Source of the DNA: an uncultured Clostridia bacterium
GTDB taxonomy: Bacteria; Bacillota; Clostridia; Christensenellales; CAG-138
Direction of reading: 5' to 3'
DNA: 8,992 bases
NCBI GenBank assembly: GCA_946183765.1
Contig: CAMHDC010000033.1
Coordinates: forward strand, 1 to 8,992
The notes under the pieces were generated by a model that ran no database searches, was not told the origin of the DNA, and saw nothing but the letters and a program-made list of their open reading frames with translations. Of the stretch, positions 1 through 6,947 are shown piece after piece. Numbering within the stretch: the stretch's first letter is position 1; every line of letters begins with the position of its first letter. A program made the position numbers and the translations under genes.

Positions 1-771
1 AAGGAAAACCCCAACGTGATCCACAAGAAGGTCCTGGCGGCGGCGGAGATCCTGGGCCTCACCGAGCAGCTCAACAAGAAGCCCGCCCAGCTCTCCGGCG
101 GTCAGCGGCAGCGGGTGGCCATGGGCCGGTCCATCGTCCGCAACCCCAAGGTCTTCCTGTTCGACGAGCCCCTTTCCAACCTGGACGCCAAGCTCCGCGG
201 CGCCACCCGCCGGGAGATTTTGCTCCTCCACAAGCGGCTCAACGCCACCATGCTCTACGTGACCCACGATCAGACCGAGGCTTTGACCTTGGCGGATCGG
301 ATCGTGTGCATGTCCATGGGCCACGTCCAGCAGGTGGGCACGCCCCTGGAGCTCTACGACACCCCGGCCAACCTGTTCGTGGCCAGCTTCATCGGCCTCC
401 CGCCCATGAACTTCTTCGACGTGACCGTGGGCGAGGACGCCCTGGTGAACGAGTCCCTGCGGGTGCCCCTCGACGAAAAGGAACGGGCGCTCCTCAAGCC
501 CTACGCGGGCAAGCAGATCGTCCTGGGTGTCCGGCCCGAGGACATCGTGGCCGGCGGCGAGACCAAGGTGAAGGTCTTCTCCAACGAGAATTTGGGCATG
601 AACACCCTGGTCCACGGTCACCTGGTCAGCGAGGGCAAGGCGGGCGATCGGATCACCTGCAAGCTTCGCGGCTGGTGCGACTACAAGGCGGGGGACACGG
701 TGCCCGTCACCTTCGTCCGCAAGCACTTCTTCGACAAAGAGACCACCAATGCCATTCGAGGGGAGGCGTAA
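1..771 (+). CDS. Sugar ABC transporter ATP-binding protein, MsmX/UgpC type (5' end outside window)
   Basis: C-terminal 256 residues of a carbohydrate-importer ATPase, open in frame from base 1. By alignment with the complete paralogue at 7072-8148, about 104 N-terminal residues (Walker A, Q-loop) lie left of the window, so the GTG at 16 is not the real start. Visible motifs, counted from base 1: ABC signature LSGGQ at 31-35, Walker B VFLFDEP at 51-57 with catalytic Glu56, D-loop SNLD at 59-62, H-loop His89 in YVTHDQTEA, then a TOBE-like domain from about 130 with GVRPED near 176-181. The protein sits on the inner face of the membrane and powers permeases of the MalFG type. It is the first visible gene of an operon that continues 3 bases later into two membrane proteins and pectin hydrolases, so imported uronate oligosaccharides are the likely substrate (inference). 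Family assignment is very secure; substrate is not. Confidence 0.95.
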   Translation, partial: KENPNVIHKKVLAAAEILGLTEQLNKKPAQLSGGQRQRVAMGRSIVRNPKVFLFDEPLSNLDAKLRGATRREILLLHKRLNATMLYVTHDQTEALTLADRIVCMSMGHVQQVGTPLELYDTPANLFVASFIGLPPMNFFDVTVGEDALVNESLRVPLDEKERALLKPYAGKQIVLGVRPEDIVAGGETKVKVFSNENLGMNTLVHGHLVSEGKAGDRITCKLRGWCDYKAGDTVPVTFVRKHFFDKETTNAIRGEA

Positions 772-774
772 GCT

Positions 775-1323
775 ATGAAAGGTTTGAAGGAATCCTTCCG
801 CAAGCTCCTGGTGAGCCTGAAGCGGCGTCCCCATATGATCGCCCTGCTGGTGTTCGGCGTGGCGTTCCTGGTCTATTCCCTGAATCTCATGAACATCTCC
901 GACACCACGGCCAAGATCCAGGGCAAGGGCATGGGCCTGTGCGGCTTCGCCACCATGCTCTTCTCCCTCCTGTCCCTGCTGTGCTTCCTCAACGCCTTCC
1001 CCCACCGCAAGAAGGTGAACGTGCCCATGCTGGTGCTGGCGTTTGTGATGGTCGGCGTGATCCTGTTCGCCGACACCTACTATCTGAACGCCATCGGCAA
1101 CGCCCTGACCCGGGCGGACAATCCCATCCAGATCGGCAAGACCACCCTGTACATCGCCAAGGCCAACAACATGCTGGTCAACCATCGGATCATCCTGATC
1201 GCGGGCGTGGCGCTCACGGCCCTGCTGCCCGTGTATTCTAAGCTCCTTCGGAAGATCAACACCTCCGTCAGCGTGGAGGACAACGGCAAGCTGGACGCCA
1301 TCGATATCTCCGGCGAGGAGTGA
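775..1323 (+). CDS. Unrecognised four-helix membrane protein A, in ABC-importer operon
   Basis: 182 residues; I do not recognise the family. Four hydrophobic segments are visible at about 21-38, 53-74, 83-105 and 136-155. A basic amphipathic N-terminus (KGLKESFRKLLVSLKRR) precedes the first, and a short acidic tail (VEDNGKLDAIDISGEE) ends the protein. A conserved-looking loop between helices 3 and 4 holds the stretch NALTRADNPIQIGKTTLY. No permease EAA loop, lipobox or catalytic motif was seen. The ATG at 775 is preceded at 8 bases by GGGGAGG (760-766), which overlaps the end of the ATPase gene. The 3-base gap means co-translation with the ATPase. A role as accessory or regulatory subunit of the importer is inferred from position only. 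Real coding is supported by the strong Shine-Dalgarno site, tight spacing and coherent helix pattern. Confidence 0.87.
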   Translation: MKGLKESFRKLLVSLKRRPHMIALLVFGVAFLVYSLNLMNISDTTAKIQGKGMGLCGFATMLFSLLSLLCFLNAFPHRKKVNVPMLVLAFVMVGVILFADTYYLNAIGNALTRADNPIQIGKTTLYIAKANNMLVNHRIILIAGVALTALLPVYSKLLRKINTSVSVEDNGKLDAIDISGEE

Positions 1324-1330
1324 GGCCATC

Positions 1331-1996
1331 ATGGCGCGGCGGAAGCAAAAGGGACGGGAACCTCAGCGGGACGAGGCCATCAAAGCGACCTCGGAATACT
1401 ACCGCCTGAACACCAAGGCGGTGGAGGATCTAATCACCGCCGACGAAAGCAACTCCCCCCGGGTATCGGAGGAGGAGCTGAACAAGTACCGGGGCCGCAC
1501 CCGCAAAAAGCTGCCCCAGTGGCTGAAGGTGTCCCTGCTCAAAGCCTGGTTCGCCGGGTCCGTCTGCTTCTTCTTCATGTGGGGCCTAGGCGGGTATCTG
1601 GCCGATTCCCTGGATCTGTTCTTCGTCACGGCCATCGCCCTGGGCATGGTCACGGACCTGCTCGTCAATACCATTCTGAAATACTATGCCGAGACCGACG
1701 GCGCCAACGACCGGTGGATGATGATCCCCCGGCGGGGCGTGGCCGGTTTCTTTTTGAACATCTTCTACGCCTTCGTGGTGCTGGGGCTGGTGGACATGGT
1801 CTATACCGCGGTGAACATCGCCATCCTGTCCGCCACCCGGCAAACCGACGCCGTGCCCTTCGGCGTGGAGCCCATTATCTTCGGCCTGCTGTATATGGGC
1901 ATCGACACCGGCTTCATCGCCCTCAAGCGCCTGCTGGGCCGGATCGTGTCCGACGCGAAGAGTAAGGCAGGCCCGCAGAAAGGAAACAAAGCATGA
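1331..1996 (+). CDS. Unrecognised four-helix membrane protein B, in ABC-importer operon
   Basis: 221 residues; family not recognised. A charged, hydrophilic N-terminal region of about 65 residues, rich in Lys, Arg and Glu, is presumably cytoplasmic. It is followed by four hydrophobic segments at about 67-89, 95-117, 136-162 and 176-197 and a basic tail ending SKAGPQKGNKA. Features that could serve as family markers are KYYAETDGANDRWMMIPRRG between helices 2 and 3 and LLYMGIDTGFIALKR in helix 4. The start ATG at 1331 is preceded at 10 bases by GAGGAG (1315-1320), inside the end of the preceding gene. Its stop overlaps the next start (ATGA at 1993-1996), pointing to translational coupling with the GH28 gene. 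It has the same helix count as the preceding protein, so the two may act as a pair. Function is unknown; a link to the neighbouring importer is inferred from position. Confidence 0.87.
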   Translation: MARRKQKGREPQRDEAIKATSEYYRLNTKAVEDLITADESNSPRVSEEELNKYRGRTRKKLPQWLKVSLLKAWFAGSVCFFFMWGLGGYLADSLDLFFVTAIALGMVTDLLVNTILKYYAETDGANDRWMMIPRRGVAGFFLNIFYAFVVLGLVDMVYTAVNIAILSATRQTDAVPFGVEPIIFGLLYMGIDTGFIALKRLLGRIVSDAKSKAGPQKGNKA

Positions 1997-3537
1997 TCCG
2001 ACTGCTGTACGTCAGCGCCGTCTCCGCCTGCTTCGAGCGGGTGAACGGGACGCCCTATTACGCCCCCGCGCCCTTCGCCGTGTCCCTGGACGGGGCGGAG
2101 CGCTTCACGGCGGATAAAAACGTCTTCTCCCTCTTCGATCTGACCCCGGACACGGCCTACACCCTGACGGTGTCCGACGAGGAGGCGCCCTTCGCCTTTC
2201 GGACCCGGCCGGAGACCTTCGCCCTGAACGTGAAGGCGTTTGGCGCCCGGGGCGACGGCGTTTGGGACGATACCGCCGCCATCCAAAGCGCCATCGATTT
2301 TCTGCCCGAGGGCGGGCGGCTGATCTTCCCCGAGGGGACCTATCTTTCCCTCCCCCTGCGGCTCAGGAGCCACACCACCATCGAACTTAAAAAGGGCGCC
2401 GTCCTCCTGGGGGTTGCCGACCGGGAGCGCTATCCCATCCTGCCCGGGGAGGTCACGGACCCGGCGACCGGCGAAAGCCGGATCTTCGGCACCTTCGAGG
2501 GGCTGATCCAGCCCATGTATCAGGCCCTGGTGTCGGCCCAGAACGCCCGGGACATCGCCGTGGTAGGCGAGGGCATCATCGACGGCAACGCTCAGAACAG
2601 CGACTTTTGGACGAATTTCCGCACCTTCCCCACCGCAAGGCCCCGGCTGGTGTCCCTGCTTCACTGCGAGGACGTGACCTTCCACGGGGTCACGGCGCAG
2701 AATTCTCCGTCCTGGAACTATCACCCCTTCCACTGCAAAAACGTGGGCTTCTACGACGTCGCCGTCCTGGCCCCCAAGGTGAGCCCCAACACGGACGCTT
2801 TGGATCCGGAGGCCTGCGACGGGGTGAACATCGTCGGCTGCCGGTTCAGCGTGGGGGACGACTGCATCGCCGTCAAGTCCGGCAAGCTGGAGCTGGCGGA
2901 GCGCTTTAGCTGGCCCGCCATCCGCCACACCATCCGCAACTGCCTCATGGAGTTTGGCCACGGCGCCGTGACGCTGGGCAGCGAATCCGCCATGGGCATC
3001 CGGGAGCTGACCGTGTCCCAGTGCTATTTCCGGCAGACGGATAGGGGCCTGAGGATCAAGAGCCGCCGGGGCCGGGGACAGGCCTGCGACATCACGGACA
3101 TCACCTTCGAGAACATCCGCATGGACGGGGTCCTGACCCCCGTGGTCATCAACATGTGGTACAACTGCTGCGACCCGGACCGGTACAGCGAATACGTCTG
3201 GTCCCGGGAGAAGCTTCCGGTGGACAAGCGCACGCCTCATCTGGGCGCGTTCGCGTTCCGGGACATGGACTGCACCGGGGCCCAGGTGGCCGCCTGCTAT
3301 ATCGACGGCCTGCCGGAGCGGCCCATCGATTCCGTCACCTTCGAGAACGTCTCCGTGGCCTTCGACCCCCAGGCGCAGCCGGGGGTGCCCGCCATGCAGA
3401 ACTTCGCCGAAGAGCGGTGCCGGCTGGGCCTGTTCTTTGAGAACGTCAGCAGGGTGCGGCTGAAGAACGTGCGCCTCTCCGGCGTGGAGGGGGACGAAGT
3501 GGTGGCCGGCCATTGCGGCGACGTGGAAAGGGAGTAA
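1993..3537 (+). CDS. Glycoside hydrolase family 28 (exo-polygalacturonase-like), cytoplasmic
   Basis: 514 residues, hydrolysing alpha-1,4 galacturonosyl links in pectin fragments. Residues 1-75 look like a fibronectin-III-type domain (LTPDTAYTLTV, then FRTRPE), as in bacterial exo-polygalacturonases. The right-handed beta-helix begins near 78 with the typical start NVKAFGARGDGVWDDTAAIQSA. All four GH28 signatures are present: NTD at 266-268, GDD at 288-290, GHG at 322-324 and RIK at 354-356, supplying the catalytic aspartates (Asp268, Asp289, Asp290) and His323. No signal peptide is seen, so it probably acts on imported oligomers. The ATG overlaps the previous stop by four bases and has AAAGGA upstream at 8-9 bases. 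GH105 follows 3 bases later. Exo action on galacturonan is the best guess; a rhamnogalacturonan or xylogalacturonan substrate cannot be excluded. Confidence 0.95.
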   Translation: MIRLLYVSAVSACFERVNGTPYYAPAPFAVSLDGAERFTADKNVFSLFDLTPDTAYTLTVSDEEAPFAFRTRPETFALNVKAFGARGDGVWDDTAAIQSAIDFLPEGGRLIFPEGTYLSLPLRLRSHTTIELKKGAVLLGVADRERYPILPGEVTDPATGESRIFGTFEGLIQPMYQALVSAQNARDIAVVGEGIIDGNAQNSDFWTNFRTFPTARPRLVSLLHCEDVTFHGVTAQNSPSWNYHPFHCKNVGFYDVAVLAPKVSPNTDALDPEACDGVNIVGCRFSVGDDCIAVKSGKLELAERFSWPAIRHTIRNCLMEFGHGAVTLGSESAMGIRELTVSQCYFRQTDRGLRIKSRRGRGQACDITDITFENIRMDGVLTPVVINMWYNCCDPDRYSEYVWSREKLPVDKRTPHLGAFAFRDMDCTGAQVAACYIDGLPERPIDSVTFENVSVAFDPQAQPGVPAMQNFAEERCRLGLFFENVSRVRLKNVRLSGVEGDEVVAGHCGDVERE

Positions 3538-3540
3538 AAA

Positions 3541-4671
3541 ATGTACGAACAGATCGACGCCTATATCCGCCGCCTGGTGCGGGAATCCTCCCCCCAGCGG
3601 ACCGCCTGGAACATGGAGCGGGTCCGGCAGGGAAAGCCCGCCCACTGGAACTATATCGACGGCTGCATGCTGGGCGCCCTCCTGTCCCTGAGCGAGATCA
3701 CGGGGGAGGCCTTCTTCGCCGACTTCGTGGAGACCTTCGTGGACGCCTTCATCTCGGAGGACGGGGCCATCCGCACCTACGATCCGTCCAAATACAACCT
3801 GGACGACGTGAACGAGGGCCGGGTCCTGTTCCCCCTGTACAAGAGGACCGGCAATGAGAAGTATCGCCTGGCCGCCGATCGGCTGGCGGCCCAGCTTCGG
3901 GAGCAGCCCCGGACCTGTGAGGGGAACTTCTGGCACAAGCTCATCTATCCCGACCAGGTCTGGCTGGACGGCATCTACATGGCCCAGCCCTTCCGGGCCC
4001 TCTACGCCCGGGAGCTGGGGAACCGGGATTATGAGGATATCGTACGTCAGATCGAGACCGTCCGCCGCCGCATGTTCGACCCTGAAAAGGGCCTCTACTA
4101 TCACGGCTACGACGCCTCGAAAACCGTCTTCTGGGCGGACCCGGCCACGGGCTGCTCGAAAAACTTCTGGCTGCGGGCCATCGGCTGGTTCGCCACGGCC
4201 CTCGCCGACCTGCTGGAGATCGTGGACGATCCCGCGGCCCTCGCGCGGCTGAGGCCCATCTTCACGGAGCTCATGGCGGGCGTCGCCCCCTATGCGGACC
4301 CCGACACCGCCATGTACTATCAGGTGGTGGACCAGGGGGGCCGGGCGGGGAACTATTTGGAAACCAGCGGCAGCTCCATGATCGCCTACGCCATGCTCAA
4401 GGGCGTGCGCCTGGGGGTGTTGCCCGAACGATATGCGCTGCTGGGCCGGCGGACCTTCGACGGCATCCTTCGCCGCTATCTCAGGGCCGAGGGCGAGGAC
4501 GTGGAGCTGGACGGCATCTGCCTGGTGGCGGGCCTGGGGCCGGCAGACAATCCCCGCCGGGACGGGTCCTACGAATACTATATCTCGGAACCCATCGTAA
4601 AAAACGACGCCAAGGGTGTGGCGCCGCTGGTCATGTGCTATACGGAGGTCATTCGGTCTCGTCCAGCATGA
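3541..4671 (+). CDS. Glycoside hydrolase family 105, YteR-like unsaturated rhamnogalacturonyl/galacturonyl hydrolase
   Basis: 376 residues, close to Bacillus subtilis YteR in length. The enzyme removes the 4,5-unsaturated uronic acid from the non-reducing end of lyase-made pectin oligosaccharides, by hydration of the double bond. Residues match the YteR active site almost position for position as I recall it: Asp88 in YNLDD, Asp143 in WLDGIYMAQPF (the catalytic acid/base in YteR), His188 in YYHGY, and Trp210, Arg212 and Trp216 in NFWLRAIGWF. Other hallmarks are HWNYIDG near 35-41, ETSGSSMIAYAM at 274-285 and a C-terminal SEPIVKNDAKGVAPL. These fit an (alpha/alpha)6 barrel. No signal peptide is seen. 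Shine-Dalgarno GGGAG lies at 3530-3534. Its 3' end overlaps the convergent AraC gene by 23 bases. Whether it prefers rhamnogalacturonan or plain galacturonan ends cannot be told. Its product would feed KduI, encoded downstream. Confidence 0.95.
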   Translation: MYEQIDAYIRRLVRESSPQRTAWNMERVRQGKPAHWNYIDGCMLGALLSLSEITGEAFFADFVETFVDAFISEDGAIRTYDPSKYNLDDVNEGRVLFPLYKRTGNEKYRLAADRLAAQLREQPRTCEGNFWHKLIYPDQVWLDGIYMAQPFRALYARELGNRDYEDIVRQIETVRRRMFDPEKGLYYHGYDASKTVFWADPATGCSKNFWLRAIGWFATALADLLEIVDDPAALARLRPIFTELMAGVAPYADPDTAMYYQVVDQGGRAGNYLETSGSSMIAYAMLKGVRLGVLPERYALLGRRTFDGILRRYLRAEGEDVELDGICLVAGLGPADNPRRDGSYEYYISEPIVKNDAKGVAPLVMCYTEVIRSRPA

Positions 4672-5449
4672 TCTTCATGCTGTCCGGGTCCGGCACCTGT
4701 CGGGGCTCCCCCTCCCGCCGGGCGGCGTAGAAGAAGCTGGGGGACAGGCCGTACTTCTTTTTGAACAGGCGGGAGAAGTACAGGGGCTCCCGAAACCCGC
4801 ACAGGCGGGCGACCTCGGTCACGTTCCCGTCGTTGTACTGGGAGCGGAGCATGCCGGCCGCCGTCTGCAGCCGCCGATCGGTGAGGAACTTGTGGGGCGT
4901 CATGCCCATCTCCTTCTGAAAGAGCTTGCGGAGGTAGTCGTAGTTGTAGGGCAGGGACTTGAGGTAGTCGTCCAGCGCGTAGCCCGGGTCCGCGTAATGG
5001 CGGATGATGTGGCTCTCGATCTGCTGCACCACCCGGCTGAGAGACGAGGTCTCCCGGTAGGTCAGCAGAAACGCGGCCAGCAGATTGCCGTAGGCCGCCA
5101 GCAGGGTCTCCCGCTGTTCGGCGTTTTCGTAATACTGGAAGAAGATGCCGGTGAAGACGCTGAGGATGGACCTATTGCCGTCGTCCTGGATGACCACGGG
5201 CCGGCGGAAATTCAGCGTGGCGTCGGCCAGGTTCACGTGGATGTTGGTGAAGCCGGCCTGGCTCATGTTGGAATGGGGCGTGTAGGGCGGGATGACCGCC
5301 ACGGTCCCCTTGACGTAGGGCAGGGAGAAGTCGTCGAAGCGCAGCTCCCCCTCCTGGCCGGTGCAGTAGATGAGCTCCCAGGTGTCGTGTTCGTGCCGTG
5401 GAACCCGGAAGGTCACCGCGTGCTTGCCTGCGTATACGATGTCGTTCAT
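4649..5449 (-). CDS. AraC-family transcriptional regulator (cupin sensor plus double HTH)
   Basis: 266 residues from the chosen start. An upstream in-frame ATG at 5524 would add 25 residues. I prefer ATG 5449 because AAGGAGG (5457-5463) lies exactly 7 bases before it, a promoter lies between the two ATGs, and the homologous part begins there. Residues 1-90 form a cupin-like sugar-sensing domain with HEHDTWE at 19-25 and PPYTPH at 54-59. Residues about 160-245 hold the AraC DNA-binding domain: first helix-turn-helix near 158-180 (LDDYLKSLPYNYDYLRKLFQKEMGMTP, partly degenerate), second at about 208-232, ending in the typical GFREPLYFSRLFKKKYGLSPSFF. It lies between the two pectin gene groups and is divergent from GH4, so local control by a galacturonate-type ligand is inferred. 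It likely binds the repeated element at 5489-5505 and 6928-6962. Confidence 0.95.
   Translation of the reverse strand: MNDIVYAGKHAVTFRVPRHEHDTWELIYCTGQEGELRFDDFSLPYVKGTVAVIPPYTPHSNMSQAGFTNIHVNLADATLNFRRPVVIQDDGNRSILSVFTGIFFQYYENAEQRETLLAAYGNLLAAFLLTYRETSSLSRVVQQIESHIIRHYADPGYALDDYLKSLPYNYDYLRKLFQKEMGMTPHKFLTDRRLQTAAGMLRSQYNDGNVTEVARLCGFREPLYFSRLFKKKYGLSPSFFYAARREGEPRQVPDPDSMKIMLDETE
4664..4682. terminator. Hairpin at the convergent gene ends, possible bidirectional 3'-end element
   Basis: A perfect inverted repeat, CAGCATGA-TCT-TCATGCTG, has an 8-bp stem and a 3-base loop. It includes the GH105 stop codon (4669-4671) and lies within the last codons of the AraC gene on the other strand. There is no T-tract on either side, so a classical intrinsic terminator is not supported. 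It may protect 3' ends, assist a weak two-way stop, or be chance. No other terminator candidate exists between these convergent genes. Confidence 0.3.
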
Positions 5450-5456
5450 GGCTGCG

Positions 5457-5463
5457 CCTCCTT
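5457..5463 (-). promoter_or_regulatory. Ribosome binding site deciding the AraC start
   Basis: On the minus strand this reads AAGGAGG, a full Shine-Dalgarno match, with 7 bases to the ATG at 5449. No comparable site precedes the upstream ATG at 5524. Confidence 0.85.
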
Positions 5464-5473
5464 CTCTGTGGGT

Positions 5474-5502
5474 AGTATACCAAGGGAAATCCGTTTTGTC
5501 TA
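5474..5502 (-). promoter_or_regulatory. Sigma70/SigA-type promoter of the AraC-family gene
   Basis: On the minus strand, -35 TAGACA (5497-5502) and -10 TATACT (5474-5479) each match consensus at 5 of 6 bases and are separated by exactly 17 bases. Transcription would begin near 5467, leaving a leader of about 18 bases that contains the AAGGAGG site. The -35 lies wholly inside the repeated element at 5489-5505, which suggests autorepression when that element is bound. Confidence 0.7.
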
Positions 5503-5505
5503 TAT
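5489..5505 (-). promoter_or_regulatory. Candidate operator, copy 1 (AraC/GH4 intergenic)
   Basis: The minus strand reads ATATAGACAAAACGGAT. It matches 16 of 17 bases of the copy at 6928-6944 and 13 of 15 bases of the copy at 6948-6962. It covers the AraC -35 box and sits where a -35 for GH4 would be expected, a placement consistent with one site controlling both divergent genes. Binding by the adjacent AraC protein is inference. Confidence 0.65.
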
Positions 5506-5510
5506 AGAAG

Positions 5511-5516
5511 TATGAT
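5511..5516 (+). promoter_or_regulatory. Putative -10 box of the GH4 gene, activator-dependent type
   Basis: TATGAT matches the -10 consensus at 5 of 6. At 17-base spacing the -35 position (5488-5493, AATCCG) is poor but falls in the candidate operator, as expected where an activator substitutes for a -35 contact. Transcription would start near 5523, about 19 bases before the GTG start. TATATA at 5501-5506 is an alternative. Confidence 0.4.
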
Positions 5517-5528
5517 TCATCCATGTGA

Positions 5529-5534
5529 AAGGAG
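5529..5534 (+). promoter_or_regulatory. Ribosome binding site deciding the GH4 GTG start
   Basis: AAGGAG lies 7 bases before GTG 5542. The in-frame ATG at 5512 has no Shine-Dalgarno site and would precede the -10-proximal start of transcription, so the GTG is preferred. Confidence 0.8.
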
Positions 5535-5541
5535 AACGTCC

Positions 5542-6933
5542 GTGACCACCATCAAGCTGGCGTATATCGGCGGCGGGTCCAAGGCCTGGGCCCGGGTGTT
5601 TATGAACGACCTCGCGCTGACCGAAGGCCTCACGGGCCAGATCGCCCTCTACGATATCGACCGGGCCGCCGCGGAGCGGAACCGGCGCATCGGGGACAGG
5701 ATCAACGCCCTGCCGGCCGCCGCAGCGAAGTGGCGGTACACCGTGGCCGACACCCTGGAGGAAGCCCTGACGGGGGCCGACTTCGTGGCCATCTCCATCC
5801 TGCCCGGCACCCTGGATCACATGGCGGCGGACGTGCATCTGCCGGAAAAATACGGCGTCTATCAGTCTGTGGGGGACACGGTGGGCCCCGGCGGCGTCCT
5901 GCGGTCCATGCGGACGGTGCCCCTCTTCGAGGGCTTCGCCCGGGCCATTCGGGATTGCTGCCCCCGGGCCTGGGTCATCAACCTGACCAACCCCATGACC
6001 ATCCTCTGCAAGACCCTGTTCGACGTGTTCCCCGGCATCAAGGCCTTCGGCTGCTGCCACGAGGTGTTCCACGCGGAGGACTTCCTCTGCTGCGTGATCA
6101 AGGAGCAGCTGGGCGCCGTTCGGCCCCACCGGCACGAGCTTTTCGTGGAGGCCAGCGGCATCAACCACTTCACCTGGATCACCGAAGCCCGGTGGAAGGA
6201 CGCGGACGTGATGGGGCTGCTGCCCGGGTTCATCGACCGGTTCTACGAATCGGGGTACTGCGAGCAGGGGGACGATCCCCAGGCCTTCCGAGGCAATAAC
6301 CCCTTCCTCTACGGGAACAAGGTGAAGATGGACCTGTTCCGCCGGTTCGGGGCCCTGGGCGCGGCGGGGGATCGGCATCTGGTGGAGTTCATGGACGGCC
6401 GCTGGTATTTATCCGATCGGGACGCGCCCCAAAGGTGGCTCTATCATCTGACCGGTGTGGACTACCGCAAGGCGGACCAGCGCCGCAGGATCGAGGAAAC
6501 GGAGGCCCTGGCCGACGGCTCCCTGCCCGTGACGCTGAAGAAGAGCGACGAGGAGCTCGTCGACTTCCTCCGGGCCCTGGCGGGCTTCGGTCCGGTCCGG
6601 TCCAACGCCAACGTGGTGAACGCGGGCCAGATGGCGGAGGCGCCCCTGGGCTCCGTGGTGGAGACCTTCTGCGTCTTCGACCGGGACAGGGTCACGCCCC
6701 AGCCGGCCAAGCCCCTCCCCCCGGGAGCGGCGGACCTGGTGCGGCTGAACGCCCAAAACATCGAGGACCTGTACGGGGCCATCCGCGCCCGGGATATGGA
6801 GGCGATCCTGCAGGTGTTCTTGCGGCAGCCCCTGTGCAGCCGGCTTTCCGAGGCCCAGGGACGGGCGCTGTTTGGGGAGATGGTCCGCGCCACGGCGGAT
6901 CAGCTGGCCCCCTGGTACGGACTAATCATATAG
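5542..6933 (+). CDS. lplD: Glycoside hydrolase family 4, CHEV-type alpha-galacturonidase (LplD-like)
   Basis: 463 residues from the GTG start, chosen for its AAGGAG site and because the protein then begins TTIKLAYIGGGSKAW, as GH4 proteins do. GH4 enzymes cleave glycosides by an NAD+- and divalent-metal-dependent oxidation, elimination and reduction. Visible features are the NAD-binding IGGGS near 9-13, the NLTNP motif at 147-151, the metal ligand Cys172 in CHEV (172-175) and His209 in GINHF. The CHEV motif is the described hallmark of alpha-galacturonidases such as Bacillus subtilis LplD, which release galacturonate from the non-reducing end of small galacturonides. The pectin context fits. 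No signal peptide is present, so it acts in the cytoplasm. The gene is divergent from the AraC regulator. Its stop codon lies inside the next operator. Transcription may continue into the ATPase gene 138 bases on. Confidence 0.93.
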   Translation: MTTIKLAYIGGGSKAWARVFMNDLALTEGLTGQIALYDIDRAAAERNRRIGDRINALPAAAAKWRYTVADTLEEALTGADFVAISILPGTLDHMAADVHLPEKYGVYQSVGDTVGPGGVLRSMRTVPLFEGFARAIRDCCPRAWVINLTNPMTILCKTLFDVFPGIKAFGCCHEVFHAEDFLCCVIKEQLGAVRPHRHELFVEASGINHFTWITEARWKDADVMGLLPGFIDRFYESGYCEQGDDPQAFRGNNPFLYGNKVKMDLFRRFGALGAAGDRHLVEFMDGRWYLSDRDAPQRWLYHLTGVDYRKADQRRRIEETEALADGSLPVTLKKSDEELVDFLRALAGFGPVRSNANVVNAGQMAEAPLGSVVETFCVFDRDRVTPQPAKPLPPGAADLVRLNAQNIEDLYGAIRARDMEAILQVFLRQPLCSRLSEAQGRALFGEMVRATADQLAPWYGLII

Positions 6934-6944
6934 ACAAAATGGAT
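6928..6944 (+). promoter_or_regulatory. Candidate operator, copy 2 (left half of inverted repeat)
   Basis: ATATAGACAAAATGGAT overlaps the last codons and TAG stop (6931-6933) of the GH4 gene. It is near-identical to copy 1 and in inverted orientation to copy 3, three bases (ATT) away. Confidence 0.65.
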
Positions 6945-6947
6945 ATT

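Noticed and set aside
1801..4104. 767-codon open frame on the minus strand across the membrane protein B, GH28 and GH105 genes
   Set aside because: It is antisense to three well-supported genes, its composition (Gly, His, Val, Pro, Asp rich with no recognisable domain) is typical of reverse frames in GC-rich DNA, and it has no Shine-Dalgarno site.
4616..5515. 299-codon plus-strand frame opposite the AraC gene
   Set aside because: The AraC frame has clear cupin and HTH motifs, a promoter and a Shine-Dalgarno site; the opposite frame has none.
5450..5524. N-terminal extension of the AraC protein from ATG 5524
   Set aside because: It would begin upstream of the predicted promoter and has no Shine-Dalgarno site, whereas ATG 5449 has AAGGAGG at 7 bases.
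5512..5541. ATG 5512 as start of the GH4 gene
   Set aside because: No Shine-Dalgarno site, and the extra ten residues precede the usual GH4 N-terminus; GTG 5542 has AAGGAG at 7 bases.
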